Shown here: positions 44,980 to 53,751 of the stretch, in pieces | Position numbering within the stretch: the first letter of the stretch is position 1 | Layout: each line of letters starts with the position of its first letter | From: Candidatus Nitrospira kreftii | GTDB lineage: Bacteria; Nitrospirota; Nitrospiria; Nitrospirales; Nitrospiraceae | Direction: 5' to 3' | Length of the DNA: 64,000 nucleotides | Assembly (NCBI GenBank): GCA_014058405.1 | Contig: CP047423.1 | Coordinates: 1,798,001 to 1,862,000, forward strand | The notes under the pieces: model-generated | What the model saw: only the letters and a program-made list of their open reading frames with translations | The model's database searches: none | Told to the model about the DNA's origin: nothing | Made by a program: the position numbers and the translations under genes

Positions 44980-45627
44980 CTATGCAGATTGTGTCAAAGA
45001 GGATGTAAGGCTTCGTTGGCCGGTGAACCATCCCGTAAGTTTGTCGAGCTCGGCTTGCGTGCCGATCAGGATGACGATATCGCCGGGTCGTAGGAGGAGA
45101 TCGTCGGCGGGGGCCAATAGAAAAGGCCCTCGGAACACCGTGGCCACGTGCGCGGAGGCAGAGTAGGGAAGCGCACTCAATGGTTCATGTGCTGCAGCAG
45201 CACCTCGAGTGACAATAAGCCGTTCAATGCCTCCTGAACGAAGTGTCAGGTCTCGTTGAAAGACAAGCAAGTCTTGATGTATTGCTTCAAGTTTGAGCTC
45301 GTGGATTTGTGAATCGACTTGAATCAGCAAAGTTTTCAGCTGCTGGACTTGGGCAATAGCCTCGGTCAGCCTTTCGTCGATCATGCGGACGCTTGAATCA
45401 AGTGACGGCTTGTCGAGGAGTCGCTCGGAAACCTGAGCGACGATTTGCTGCCCAAGTGCGCCTGTGACCTCATCAAGTTTTTTGAGTAATGTTGACGCTT
45501 GCCAATGTAACCGAATAATCTGAACTTTCCGATTGACAAGCTCAGAGATGGCTAGAACGGTTTCGTAGCAGGCATGCCCAGTGATCGAGAGTTCTTTATG
45601 AATGCGGCCAAGCAGTTCGAGCGTCAT
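44980..45627 (-). CDS. TrkA C-terminal domain protein with coiled-coil N-terminus
   Basis: A 215-aa cytosolic protein. Residues 1-130 are helical and probably form a PhoU-like or coiled-coil bundle (LLKKLDEVTGALGQQIVAQ and following). Residues about 135-205 match the TrkA-C/RCK_C fold: AHVATVFRGPFLLAPADDLLLRPGDIVILIG. RCK_C domains bind ligands such as cyclic-di-AMP and gate ion channels, but the NAD-binding RCK_N half and any transporter are absent here. It sits just upstream of htrA on the same strand, with a 44-nt gap that contains the htrA promoter. Confidence 0.72.
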   Translation of the reverse strand: MTLELLGRIHKELSITGHACYETVLAISELVNRKVQIIRLHWQASTLLKKLDEVTGALGQQIVAQVSERLLDKPSLDSSVRMIDERLTEAIAQVQQLKTLLIQVDSQIHELKLEAIHQDLLVFQRDLTLRSGGIERLIVTRGAAAAHEPLSALPYSASAHVATVFRGPFLLAPADDLLLRPGDIVILIGTQAELDKLTGWFTGQRSLTSSLTQSA

Positions 45628-45775
45628 TGTCTGATAAGATGTATTATGTAAACTATTAAGAATGCCTGAATTAGACTGAGACCAATCTTCCCTTGTTCAT
45701 AACGGATTGTCATTCTACCGTCAATCGCATGAGAAATTTCATGAGGTCACGCCTGATCAACTTTTCCACGTCGAT

Positions 45776-45805
45776 TTGCATTCAACCTTCTCTCCCTCGT
45801 ATCAT
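45776..45805 (+). promoter_or_regulatory. Promoter of ttuA with leaderless geometry
   Basis: TTGCAT (45776-45781), an 18-nt spacer and TATCAT (45800-45805). The ATG at 45813 begins 7 nt after the -10 box. No Shine-Dalgarno sequence lies between. Confidence 0.5.
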
Positions 45806-45812
45806 CATCGAT

Positions 45813-46748
45813 ATGAACTGCACGAAATGTAAGATCAAAGCCGTAATCAAGTTGCCTCGCCACAATGCCGCATTCTGTAAAGATTGCTTTAATGGTTTTG
45901 TCATGGACCAGGTTCTGAAAGCGATTCGGTCTCAGGACATGTTTACGAAGGAAGACCGTCTCCTTGTTGCCGTGTCCGGTGGCAAGGATAGTTTGGCTTT
46001 GTGGGATATTCTACTGAAATTGGGCTATAGGACCGATGCTCTGTACGTGAATCTTGGGATTGAGAACTATTCTGAGTCCTCCCACAAGAAAGTCGCACAT
46101 TTTGCCGAAACTGTGGCCACGGCTTACGGTTCGGTGGTGCATGTTCATACCGTAGAGCGTGAGGAAGGGGCTGGAATTCGCGAGCTCGCGATGATCGTCC
46201 ACCGTCCAACGTGCTCGATCTGTGGAACGATCAAGCGGTATCAATTCAATCGGGCCGCGATCCAACAGGGATACGACGTCATGGCAACCGGACATAACTT
46301 GGATGACGAGGCAGCCCGACTTCTCGGTAACGTCCTTCATTGGCAGGATGAATATCTCGAGAAGCAAGGCCCCAGTCTCCCCGCCTCTCTGGATGGATTC
46401 GCAAAAAAAGTAAAACCGTTGTATCGCTTAACCGAGCGCGAACTGGCGGCCTATTGTGTGTTGAATCGGATCGAGTATGTTGTCGAGGAATGCCCCATGG
46501 CACAGGGGGCCCGTACCCTTCTCTATAAAGAAGTGTTGAATAAATTGGAGACCGAATCGCCTGGTACCAAGCACATGTTTTACTGGGGTTTTCTGGAAAA
46601 GCAGCGAAAGACTGAAACATCCGTCAGTATGATGGACAAAGACCGCTCCACCTTACACCCCTGTTCCCTCTGTGGCCAACCAACGACGGCTGAGACCTGC
46701 TCCTACTGTAAGCTCATGGCCCGAGCTAAGGTCTCTACGTCTCTTTGA
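45813..46748 (+). CDS. ttuA: TtuA/TtcA-family tRNA sulfurtransferase
   Basis: A 311-aa PP-loop ATPase that should thiolate tRNA. An N-terminal zinc knuckle (CTKC at 3-6, CKDC at 22-25) precedes the PP-loop SGGKDS (55-60). Cys134 and Cys137 (CSIC) and Cys227 (EECPM) fit the three-Cys set that holds a [4Fe-4S] cluster in TtuA. The C-terminus has a second zinc knuckle (CSLCG and CSYC). The N- and C-terminal zinc fingers favour TtuA/Ncs6-type over TtcA, so 2-thiolation of U54 or the wobble uridine are alternatives. MNCTK at 45813 is the natural start; a longer frame upstream lacks family features. Confidence 0.88.
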   Translation: MNCTKCKIKAVIKLPRHNAAFCKDCFNGFVMDQVLKAIRSQDMFTKEDRLLVAVSGGKDSLALWDILLKLGYRTDALYVNLGIENYSESSHKKVAHFAETVATAYGSVVHVHTVEREEGAGIRELAMIVHRPTCSICGTIKRYQFNRAAIQQGYDVMATGHNLDDEAARLLGNVLHWQDEYLEKQGPSLPASLDGFAKKVKPLYRLTERELAAYCVLNRIEYVVEECPMAQGARTLLYKEVLNKLETESPGTKHMFYWGFLEKQRKTETSVSMMDKDRSTLHPCSLCGQPTTAETCSYCKLMARAKVSTSL

Positions 46749-46831
46749 CCCACTCGGCTCTTGCAAACCGTTTCTATACTTCGTAAGCTCACTCGTATCA
46801 TTTAGGTCCGTTCCTTGCTGGGACATATTCT

Positions 46832-47884
46832 ATGGCAACTACTCCGCGCGATTACTATCAAATTCTCGGCGTGCCACGCACTGCCTCCGCCGACGATATC
46901 AAAAAGGCATTTCGTCGCCTAGCCCGGCAATATCATCCCGACCTTCATGCTGGCGCCAAGAAGGCCGAGATGGAGAAGAAATTTAAGGAATTGAACGAGG
47001 CGCAAGAAGTACTATCCGATCCCGACAAACGTAAAAAATACGATCAGTACGGTACGGATTGGGAACAAGCACAAGCCTTCAATAAGGCTCGTGAACAGGC
47101 TAGGAGCGGAGGGTTTGGCGGGCCTTGGAGTTTCGAACAAGGATCTGGCGGTCAGGGCGCTGGTGGGAACGAGCACTTTTCTGATTTTTTCGAGGGTCTC
47201 TTTGGTAGCCGCGGGCGCAGCGCGAATAGAGACAGCGACTCTGGTCCCCCGGGTGATGATCTCGAGACCGACGTTCAGCTCGCACTGCGCGAGGTTCTAA
47301 CCGGCGTCACCAGGCGTGTGAACCTTCGTGAACCGCAAACATGCGCAACCTGCCTTGGGAATGGTAACGTCCGAGGCCGATCGTGCATGACCTGCCATGG
47401 AACCGGGATGACGACCGAATCCAAGACCATTGAAGTGCGGATTCCGGCGGGAGTTCAAGACGGAACTCGTGTGAGAGTTGCTGGAAAGGGGCAACCTGGA
47501 GCGTACGGTGGGAGACGCGGTGACTTGTATCTCCACGTGACTATTGCGCCTGATCCAATTTTCCGTCAACAGGGTTCAGATTTGCATGCCACCCTCCCCG
47601 TCTATCCTTGGGAAGCCGCATTGGGGGCCGACGTGACCGCTCCAACTTTAGTTGAACCGGTTAAGGTCAAAGTGCCGGCAGGTAGCAAAGCCGATGGCAA
47701 ACTCCGACTGAAAGGGAAAGGACTACCGTCCGCAGCTGGTGGATACGGAGATCTTTTCCTAACCCTTCAGATTGTGATGCCAACGATGATGACGGATGAA
47801 GAACAAGTGCTGTATGAACGGTTGAGTAAGCAACGGCATCCAGATCCGCGAATGGACCTCCTCCATACCGCTCGACGACGCTAA
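46832..47884 (+). CDS. J-domain co-chaperone with reduced zinc region
   Basis: A 350-aa DnaJ-family protein. The J domain (about 5-72) has HPD at 35-37. A Gly-rich linker (about 91-128) leads to the beta-sandwich substrate domains. A short zinc region carries only two CxxCxGxG repeats (171-178 and 185-192) instead of four, so it would bind a single zinc ion. The CTD continues as [21 protein letters not shown] and [18 protein letters not shown]. It is intermediate between type I DnaJ and CbpA. No dnaK or grpE gene is nearby; it presumably assists a DnaK encoded elsewhere. Confidence 0.92.
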   Translation: MATTPRDYYQILGVPRTASADDIKKAFRRLARQYHPDLHAGAKKAEMEKKFKELNEAQEVLSDPDKRKKYDQYGTDWEQAQAFNKAREQARSGGFGGPWSFEQGSGGQGAGGNEHFSDFFEGLFGSRGRSANRDSDSGPPGDDLETDVQLALREVLTGVTRRVNLREPQTCATCLGNGNVRGRSCMTCHGTGMTTESKTIEVRIPAGVQDGTRVRVAGKGQPGAYGGRRGDLYLHVTIAPDPIFRQQGSDLHATLPVYPWEAALGADVTAPTLVEPVKVKVPAGSKADGKLRLKGKGLPSAAGGYGDLFLTLQIVMPTMMTDEEQVLYERLSKQRHPDPRMDLLHTARRR

Positions 47885-47973
47885 TCTCAGCATGTGAGTG
47901 AGCCTACTCGCTTGCGTTGCATAGCGCACTATGGCAAGCTTTTAACCAGGGTGTTTCAACCAAGGAGGATCTC

Positions 47974-48636
47974 ATGAAGTCTGTAGCCAAGACGACTGCT
48001 GTCGTTGCGATAGCTTCGATCAGTCTACTGATGTGCGGTGCCACCAGCTGGGCCAATGATCCGAGCTATGGCCATGCCGGGAGTGGGTACGGTGCTGGAG
48101 GGGGCCATGGCTATGGCAAGGGAGAGATGCATAGTGGAGCAGGCCACCTTATCCGACATCTCCTTAAGCACGAAAAAGATATCGGACTCACCGCCGAGCA
48201 GGTTGCCAAGCTCAAGGACGTGCAACTGAATCTGGACCGTATTCGTATCAAGACCGAAGCCGATATCAAAATTGCTGAACGTGAGTTGAAAGCGTTGACG
48301 GATGATGAGAAAAGCGATCTGAGCGCGATTGAGGCAAAACTGAGGCAGAGCAAAGACCTGCAAGTTGGGCTGCGAATGGCCTCGATTAAGATGCGGCGCG
48401 ATGTGATGGCGGTATTGACGCCCGAACAACGTGAGAAGGAAAAGTCCGAGCATGACAAAGTGATGCAGCAGCACAAAGGGGCAGGATCTCATCATGGTGG
48501 GGGAATGCCGTACGGTGCGCATCCCCATGGTGGAAGTTCGCCCGGAGGGAATCCTCATGGGATGAACCCACACGGCAAGACACCGCATGAATCGGCTGCA
48601 CCCCCGACCTCTCCAAGCACGATGTCCGTCGAGTAG
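47974..48636 (+). CDS. Spy/CpxP-like periplasmic protein with Gly/His-rich ends
   Basis: A 220-aa precursor with a signal peptide ending at TSWA (about 27). A Gly/His/Tyr-rich segment (GHGYGKGEMHSGAGH) leads into a helical core with LTAEQVAKLKDVQ and VLTPEQREKEKSEH, the LTxxQ repeats of the Spy/CpxP family. The C-terminal tail is rich in His, Gly and Pro (SHHGGGMPYGAHPHGG). The core suggests an ATP-independent periplasmic chaperone; the His-rich ends suggest metal binding. ATG 47974 follows a perfect AAGGAGG, whereas the longer frame upstream lacks one. Its stop abuts the ilvD start. Confidence 0.82.
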   Translation: MKSVAKTTAVVAIASISLLMCGATSWANDPSYGHAGSGYGAGGGHGYGKGEMHSGAGHLIRHLLKHEKDIGLTAEQVAKLKDVQLNLDRIRIKTEADIKIAERELKALTDDEKSDLSAIEAKLRQSKDLQVGLRMASIKMRRDVMAVLTPEQREKEKSEHDKVMQQHKGAGSHHGGGMPYGAHPHGGSSPGGNPHGMNPHGKTPHESAAPPTSPSTMSVE

Positions 48637-50334
48637 ATGAGCGTAAGAACGACCATGAAAAAAAAGGATGAGACGAAGCTCCAGAGTCACGATCTGTTAA
48701 TCGGGCCGGGACGGGCACCGGCGAGAGCGATGCTGAAGGCCGTTGGATTGACGGATGAAGACCTGACCAAACCGCTCGTTGGGGTCGCTAACACTTGGAT
48801 CGAGGTGATGCCGTGCAATTTTCATCTACGTCGCCTCTCTGAACGAGTTAAGGCTGGGATCCGAGCAGCCGGCGGCACGCCGATCGAGTACAACACTATT
48901 GCCGTGTCGGACGGCATTTCGATGGGGACCGAAGGAATGAAGGCGTCCCTGATCAGTCGAGAAGTGATTGCGGATTCCATTGAACTCGTTGCCCGTGGGC
49001 ACCTGTTCGATGCTGTCGTCGCACTGTCTGGTTGCGACAAGACGATCCCTGGGACCGTGATGGCGCTAGCACGATTGAACTTGCCGTCACTCATGCTGTA
49101 CGGCGGTTCGATCATGCCGGGGCAGTTTCAGGGGCACGATGTGACGATTCAAGACGTCTTTGAAGCAGTCGGCAAGCATGCGAAGGGGACCATGACGGAT
49201 GCTGAGCTGAAGGATTTGGAAGATCATGCCTGCCCTGGGCCTGGGGCCTGTGGAGGCCAGTTCACTGCCAATACGATGGCGATTGCATTTGAATTCCTCG
49301 GTATTTCCCCAATGGGCCGTAACGGAGTGCCGGCGATGGATGGGCGCAAGGACGATGTGGCGTTTGAATGCGGCAAGATGGTGATGGATCTGGTGAAGCA
49401 GAATCTCCGTCCGCGTCAGATCATCACGCGGAAGTCGTTGGAGAATGCCATTGCCGCAGTCGCTACGACCGGAGGCTCGACCAATGCGGTCCTGCACTTG
49501 CTCGCCATCGCTCGCGAGTCAGGCGTGAAACTGAGCATCGACGATTTTGACAAGATCAATCGAAAGGTTCCCCTCCTCGCCGACCTCAAACCAGGTGGAC
49601 GCTATGCAGCAGCCGATCTGTTTGCTGCAGGCGGGACCACGTTGGTCGCGAAGCGATTATTAGATGCCGGTCTTCTCCATGGGAATCAGCCGACGGTGAC
49701 AGGACGAACAATCGGCGAAGAGGCATCGACTGCCACTGAAACCCCCGGTCAACAAGTTCTGCGTCCCCTCGCCCATCCCATCAAGCCGACGGGCGGCCTT
49801 GTCATTCTGAAGGGAAATTTGGCGCCGGAAGGCTGTGTGGTGAAAGTGGCCGGGCACTCCATGACCCGGTTCCAAGGAGCCGCAAAAGTGTATGATCGGG
49901 AGGAAGATGCGTTTGTGGCTGTACAGGCAGGCCACATTAAAGCCGGCGACGTGGTCGTCATTCGATACGAAGGCCCGGCGGGTGGACCCGGTATGCGTGA
50001 AATGTTGGGGGTGACGGCGGCCATCGTGGGTGCCGGACTTGGTGACTCAGTTGCGTTGCTGACTGATGGTCGGTTTTCTGGAGCGACACATGGATTGATG
50101 GCCGGCCATGTCGCTCCTGAAGCAGTCAAGGGAGGCCCGATTGCGGCCGTGAAAAACGGCGACGTCATTACATTCGATATCGTCAAGCGCCGGCTGGATG
50201 TGGCGTTATCGCAGAGAGAAATTAGTGCTCGACTCAAGAAGGTGAAGTCCCCTCCGCCTCGATACACATCAGGCGTGATGGGGAAATATGCTAGGCATGT
50301 CTCCTCGGCCTCGGAAGGAGCCATCACGACATAG
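48637..50334 (+). CDS. ilvD: Dihydroxy-acid dehydratase
   Basis: A 565-aa iron-sulfur dehydratase of the branched-chain amino-acid and pantothenate pathway, forming 2-keto acids from dihydroxy acids in the cytosol. Landmarks are [16 protein letters not shown] near 48-63, [10 protein letters not shown] near 126-135, [18 protein letters not shown] near 194-211 and [19 protein letters not shown] near 485-503. The three Cys motifs fit the [2Fe-2S] type. The ATG at 48637 directly follows the stop of the previous gene; an ATG at 48655 (MKKKDE) is an alternative. Its stop codon lies in the loop of a terminator stem. Confidence 0.97.
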   Translation: MSVRTTMKKKDETKLQSHDLLIGPGRAPARAMLKAVGLTDEDLTKPLVGVANTWIEVMPCNFHLRRLSERVKAGIRAAGGTPIEYNTIAVSDGISMGTEGMKASLISREVIADSIELVARGHLFDAVVALSGCDKTIPGTVMALARLNLPSLMLYGGSIMPGQFQGHDVTIQDVFEAVGKHAKGTMTDAELKDLEDHACPGPGACGGQFTANTMAIAFEFLGISPMGRNGVPAMDGRKDDVAFECGKMVMDLVKQNLRPRQIITRKSLENAIAAVATTGGSTNAVLHLLAIARESGVKLSIDDFDKINRKVPLLADLKPGGRYAAADLFAAGGTTLVAKRLLDAGLLHGNQPTVTGRTIGEEASTATETPGQQVLRPLAHPIKPTGGLVILKGNLAPEGCVVKVAGHSMTRFQGAAKVYDREEDAFVAVQAGHIKAGDVVVIRYEGPAGGPGMREMLGVTAAIVGAGLGDSVALLTDGRFSGATHGLMAGHVAPEAVKGGPIAAVKNGDVITFDIVKRRLDVALSQREISARLKKVKSPPPRYTSGVMGKYARHVSSASEGAITT

Positions 50335-50345
50335 ATGGCTCCTTC
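50314..50345. terminator. Convergent terminator spanning the ilvD stop codon
   Basis: A 12-bp perfect stem (50314-50325 with 50334-50345) and an 8-nt loop lie between ilvD and the convergent ABC permease gene. The last codons and the stop of ilvD fall inside it. Short T pairs follow on both strands, so it could end transcription from both sides, though the U-tracts are weak. Confidence 0.55.
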
Positions 50346-50368
50346 ATGCAGGCGAAGATGCAACGTCT

Positions 50369-51130
50369 CTAACGAAAATCTCGTCGCTGAAAGATGATGG
50401 AAGCGAGGGTTAGTAGGAACGCCGTATAGGCCATTCCATAGGCACCGATCACCAGTAGATCGCTGATCGATATGTCGAGTTGATGTGTGACGTGGCCTTT
50501 GAGATTGAACCGATCCAGGTTCGGCAGGACATAATACATCCCCTCCAGTATTGTTTTCCCTACACCGCCCATCTTTTCACCGAAGGCTTTGAGGTCAGGC
50601 GTGAGGTGGCCGATTACATAGAGGGCCAAGGTAAAAATTGCGCTGAACGTGGCACTTGAGAAGGTCGAGAACAACAGCGCGACAGCGGTGATCACCATGA
50701 ACTCCACGACAATCATGATCAGCGCTTTGAAGAGGACGGCATGGATGGGAACATCTTGCACATAGAGGACCGCCAGTAACCCACACGCCATGATGGCCGT
50801 ATTGATCAACAGCGTGAGACTAAGACCCACATACTTTCCTAGGAGAAATTGAAATCGAGCAACCGGCTTAGAGATGATCGTATAAATGGTTTTCTTCTCG
50901 ATTTCCTTGCTGACGAGTCCGATGCCGACAAAAATGGCAATCAACACACCGAAGAAGTTGATGCTCCCAAGACCGATATCCAAAATCAGCCGATGGAACT
51001 CTCCAAGCGTCAACCGCATCAAGATCAGAGAGCTTCCGATCATCAGAAGAGCGAAGATCAAGAGATTGTACAGAAGTTTATCTCTCAGGTTTTCTCGGAA
51101 CGTATTGAAAGCGATCGATAAGACTTTCAT
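50369..51130 (-). CDS. pilI: ABC-2 type permease, PilI-like
   Basis: A 253-aa inner-membrane permease with about six hydrophobic segments (for example LLYNLLIFALLMIGSSLILM at 19-38, and FFGVLIAIFVGIGLV near 60). The early KEIEKKTIYTIISKPVARFQFLLGKY segment is typical of ABC-2 permeases. It overlaps the ATPase gene by 4 bp. Taken with pilA and the two genes between, the order pilA-pilG-pilH-pilI matches Myxococcus xanthus, where PilI is the membrane part of an ABC transporter required for pilus formation. The symbol rests on synteny. Confidence 0.8.
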   Translation of the reverse strand: MKVLSIAFNTFRENLRDKLLYNLLIFALLMIGSSLILMRLTLGEFHRLILDIGLGSINFFGVLIAIFVGIGLVSKEIEKKTIYTIISKPVARFQFLLGKYVGLSLTLLINTAIMACGLLAVLYVQDVPIHAVLFKALIMIVVEFMVITAVALLFSTFSSATFSAIFTLALYVIGHLTPDLKAFGEKMGGVGKTILEGMYYVLPNLDRFNLKGHVTHQLDISISDLLVIGAYGMAYTAFLLTLASIIFQRRDFR

Positions 51131-52092
51131 GCGTGAACCTCTACGGCCTGCTGCACTCCCTTTGCTTTGCGGATGAACAAGTCCTCGAGCGAGGCCTTAT
51201 GGGGGATGAGAGAGACGAGTTTCGCGTGGTTCGCCCGGAGTACATCTAAAGCCTCATCTACTTGTCGCTGACTCGCCAAGATCGCAATGACGCGTTCTCC
51301 GTGCAGCACCGTTTTGATGGCGAGTGGCCGGAGCTCTTCGATGCCCTCGGGGGAGAGACGATCCACGACCATTTCTACTTCTTGTGTCGTTCCGTGGTCG
51401 ATCAACTCGGAGACCTGGCCGCACGCCACGAGTTTTCCCTTCATGATCATAGCCACACGATCACACAGCAGCTCGGCATCGTGAAGGATGTGCGAGCTGA
51501 ACATGACGGTTTTCCCTGACTCCTTGAGACGAACGATCAGGTCGCGTACTTCTTTCCTTCCGATTGGATCCAGCCCCGACATCGGCTCATCCAGGATGAC
51601 CAGCTCTGGGTCATTGATCAAGGCCTGGGCGATCCCTACTCGCTGCAACATACCTTTTGAGAATTTGCGTAGTTGTAGGTCGCGCGCATGTGTCATGCTG
51701 ACGAGCTCCAACAATTCGTCGATACGTTTTTCGAGGGTAGCGCCAAGGAGTCCAAAGAGATGCCCATAAAATCGCAAGAACTCTCGACTGGTGAGATAGT
51801 CATAGAAGTAGGGTGATTCGGGAAGAAAGCCGACTTTCGCTTTGGCGGTTTGGTCACCGACTGGCCGTCCGAATAGCTGTGCGGTTCCCCTACTGGGGTA
51901 GATGAGCCCCATCAGCATCTTAATCGTGGTCGTCTTTCCCGCGCCGTTGGGCCCGAGGAATCCATAGATCTCTCCACGCTGGACATCAAGCGACAATTCA
52001 TCAACGGCCGTCACGCGACGACCCCAGAAGCCGACTGTGAAGATTTTAGACAGATGATCGACCGTGACGATCTGTTCAGAATCAACATTCAT
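51127..52092 (-). CDS. pilH: ABC transporter ATPase, PilH-like
   Basis: A 321-aa ATPase. Walker A GPNGAGKTTT (about 48-57), a signature region reading FSKGMLQRVGIAQAL (about 149-163) with FSKGM in place of LSGGQ, Walker B VILDEPMSGLDP (about 170-181) and the switch-type HILHD (about 201). The C-terminal 80 residues are the usual regulatory extension of ABC-2 systems (DRLSPEGIEELRPLAIK). It is coupled to the permease by a 4-bp overlap, and the pilA neighbourhood supports a PilH role. A general ABC-2 exporter is the alternative. Confidence 0.85.
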   Translation of the reverse strand: MNVDSEQIVTVDHLSKIFTVGFWGRRVTAVDELSLDVQRGEIYGFLGPNGAGKTTTIKMLMGLIYPSRGTAQLFGRPVGDQTAKAKVGFLPESPYFYDYLTSREFLRFYGHLFGLLGATLEKRIDELLELVSMTHARDLQLRKFSKGMLQRVGIAQALINDPELVILDEPMSGLDPIGRKEVRDLIVRLKESGKTVMFSSHILHDAELLCDRVAMIMKGKLVACGQVSELIDHGTTQEVEMVVDRLSPEGIEELRPLAIKTVLHGERVIAILASQRQVDEALDVLRANHAKLVSLIPHKASLEDLFIRKAKGVQQAVEVHA

Positions 52093-52107
52093 ATGGGCGT
52101 CCTGTCG

Positions 52108-53040
52108 TTACATGCCACTCTCTAGATCCCGACGAAACACCTTCAGTCGAGTGGGATGGGTACTGCTTGTGACCTGCCCGGTCCGGGTATTGAGTTCGTA
52201 CGAACCACCGAATGGTTCTTCTGGGATTCGCGGGAGATATCCTGCCGAGATGAGTTCCGTGAGCGTCTTGGGATAGGCTTGATACTTCTTCTGATAGTTC
52301 CTGATTGACTGTTCGAGCATTCTGAGGTCGCGCTCGATCATCACTTCCTTGGCCCGAGTCTCCAGTTTTTCCCGTACAACAAGGTCCGGATTTTCTCTCC
52401 ACAATGCTTCGAGAAACTGGAGAGCGACTTCCGGATTGCCGGCCTCGGCATGCATCCGCGTCGCTAAACCGGGAAGAAAATCTGGGGCGCCTGAGGTGCG
52501 CGCAGCTCGAGCGATGTAGTCCGCCCCTTTCGGTGCATCCCCGAGGACGAAATAATGGTTATGGCCAAGCAAGAAGGGAAGGTTCCATTCGCCTGGGTTT
52601 TCACGGTGCCCTTTTTCCAGTAGGCGGTTGCTCAGGTCGACTCGATTGGCGTAGTTGTTCAGCACCACACCGCCGACGTAGTAGGCGTAGGCGTACTGAG
52701 GATCCAATGTGGTGACGACGTCGAGCGCATGGTAAAGCCATTCGTATTCGTCGGCTGTATTTTCCTTTTTGCCGACGACTTGTAGGAGTCGTAGCCACAA
52801 GACATCAGCGCCGAGATGGTCATAGCCCAGTAGAGCGGGTTTGAGATACTCTCCTCGAGGCAGTTGCGCCAGCTCTTCGATCTTGGCTGCATGAGCATCG
52901 ATGCGCAGATCTAAGTTTCGTTGGAGCAATATGACCAGCGCCAAGAAGCTGAGTGCGATCATCGTGACAACGGTCCATGCCAGGACAGGTTCCTTTGAGG
53001 ATGTGTAGGGCTGGATAGCTAGGGGTGACAACCTCGACAT
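52108..53040 (-). CDS. TPR-containing membrane protein with pilin-like C-terminus, PilG-like position
   Basis: A 310-aa protein with one N-terminal membrane helix (about 19-39) and helical repeats (about 80-230) of TPR type, such as EYEWLYHALDVVTTLDPQYAYAYYVGG. The last 60 residues (QKKYQAYPKTLTELISAGYLPRIPEEPFGG) resemble the C-terminal part of type II/IV pseudopilins. It sits between pilA and the ATPase gene, exactly where pilG lies in Myxococcus; PilG is an accessory for the ABC system. The membrane anchor and periplasmic repeats suit a scaffold for pilus assembly. Homology to PilG itself is not proven. Confidence 0.65.
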   Translation of the reverse strand: MSRLSPLAIQPYTSSKEPVLAWTVVTMIALSFLALVILLQRNLDLRIDAHAAKIEELAQLPRGEYLKPALLGYDHLGADVLWLRLLQVVGKKENTADEYEWLYHALDVVTTLDPQYAYAYYVGGVVLNNYANRVDLSNRLLEKGHRENPGEWNLPFLLGHNHYFVLGDAPKGADYIARAARTSGAPDFLPGLATRMHAEAGNPEVALQFLEALWRENPDLVVREKLETRAKEVMIERDLRMLEQSIRNYQKKYQAYPKTLTELISAGYLPRIPEEPFGGSYELNTRTGQVTSSTHPTRLKVFRRDLESGM

Positions 53041-53066
53041 AACGATCCCATCCCTAAATGCACGAG

Positions 53067-53096
53067 GTCCCGCCGACTGTCACCAGTCGGCGGGAC
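53067..53096 (-). promoter_or_regulatory. 13-bp hairpin between pilA and the PilG-like gene
   Basis: A perfect 13-bp stem (53067-53079 with 53084-53096) and a 4-nt loop sit in the 84-nt gap after pilA. In the minus direction no U-tract follows, so partial termination or 3'-end protection of an abundant pilA message is more likely than a full stop. Such a structure could lower expression of the downstream genes relative to pilin. Confidence 0.7.
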
Positions 53097-53124
53097 ACTC
53101 ACTGTACGCAGAGTCTACCCGGTA

Positions 53125-53751
53125 CTAGAATACGCCGGGTTGACAGTCTGATGCACCCGTAGCATCAGACGACGCCCAGACCGAAAGGGCAGCGTCCCCG
53201 TCCAGGTTGCTCGACGCTGTCGCTCTGAACCCGGCTGCCGTTGGGCCGACATCCGTGGTGCCAGGCTCATGAATAATCAGAGCTGCAGGGGCAGCAGTGG
53301 GCCCCAGGCAAGAGGTATGCGAAACTGCATAGGTTCCAGTCGCATACTGATAGAGCACGTTCCCGGTCGCCTGGAATCCGAGATTCGCAAACGTCCCTGA
53401 AGATACACCGGCAGCCGCAGCACCGACACACCAACCGGTGGCAGCTGCATTGGTTGGAATGAGCCACAAGGATGCAGCTGCGTTCCAGTTCTGTGGCTGC
53501 ATCTTGGTACCAGCTTGCGGTGCCGTTGTCGGCGCCTGAGCAACCGTCAGGAAGCACCCACGTTCACCCTGCCACGACACCTCGGACGTTTTAATAGCCC
53601 CAAGGTTCGTCTTGGCCTCGGACTGCCGAGACTTCATCTGGTACTGCAAGAAGTTGGGAATGGCGATGGCCGCCAGGATTCCGATGATCGCCACAACGAT
53701 CATCAACTCGATGAGGGTAAAACCCTCTTGTTTGCGGAGCGACTTAAACAT
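53125..53751 (-). CDS. pilA: Type IV major pilin
   Basis: A 208-aa prepilin. A short leader ends in KQEG, with cleavage before Phe by the prepilin peptidase; then follows [20 protein letters not shown], the hydrophobic N-terminal helix with the conserved Glu5. The globular part has four cysteines (RGCF, GWCVG, TSCLG, SDCQPG), enough for two disulfides, and a Gly/Ala/Thr-rich body. ATG 53751 has GGAGG; the longer frame adds nine residues before a proper leader. It is followed by a 13-bp hairpin and preceded by an RpoN-type promoter. The pilus could serve attachment, motility or DNA uptake, fitting comEC in this window. Confidence 0.96.
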   Translation of the reverse strand: MFKSLRKQEGFTLIELMIVVAIIGILAAIAIPNFLQYQMKSRQSEAKTNLGAIKTSEVSWQGERGCFLTVAQAPTTAPQAGTKMQPQNWNAAASLWLIPTNAAATGWCVGAAAAGVSSGTFANLGFQATGNVLYQYATGTYAVSHTSCLGPTAAPAALIIHEPGTTDVGPTAAGFRATASSNLDGDAALSVWASSDATGASDCQPGVF

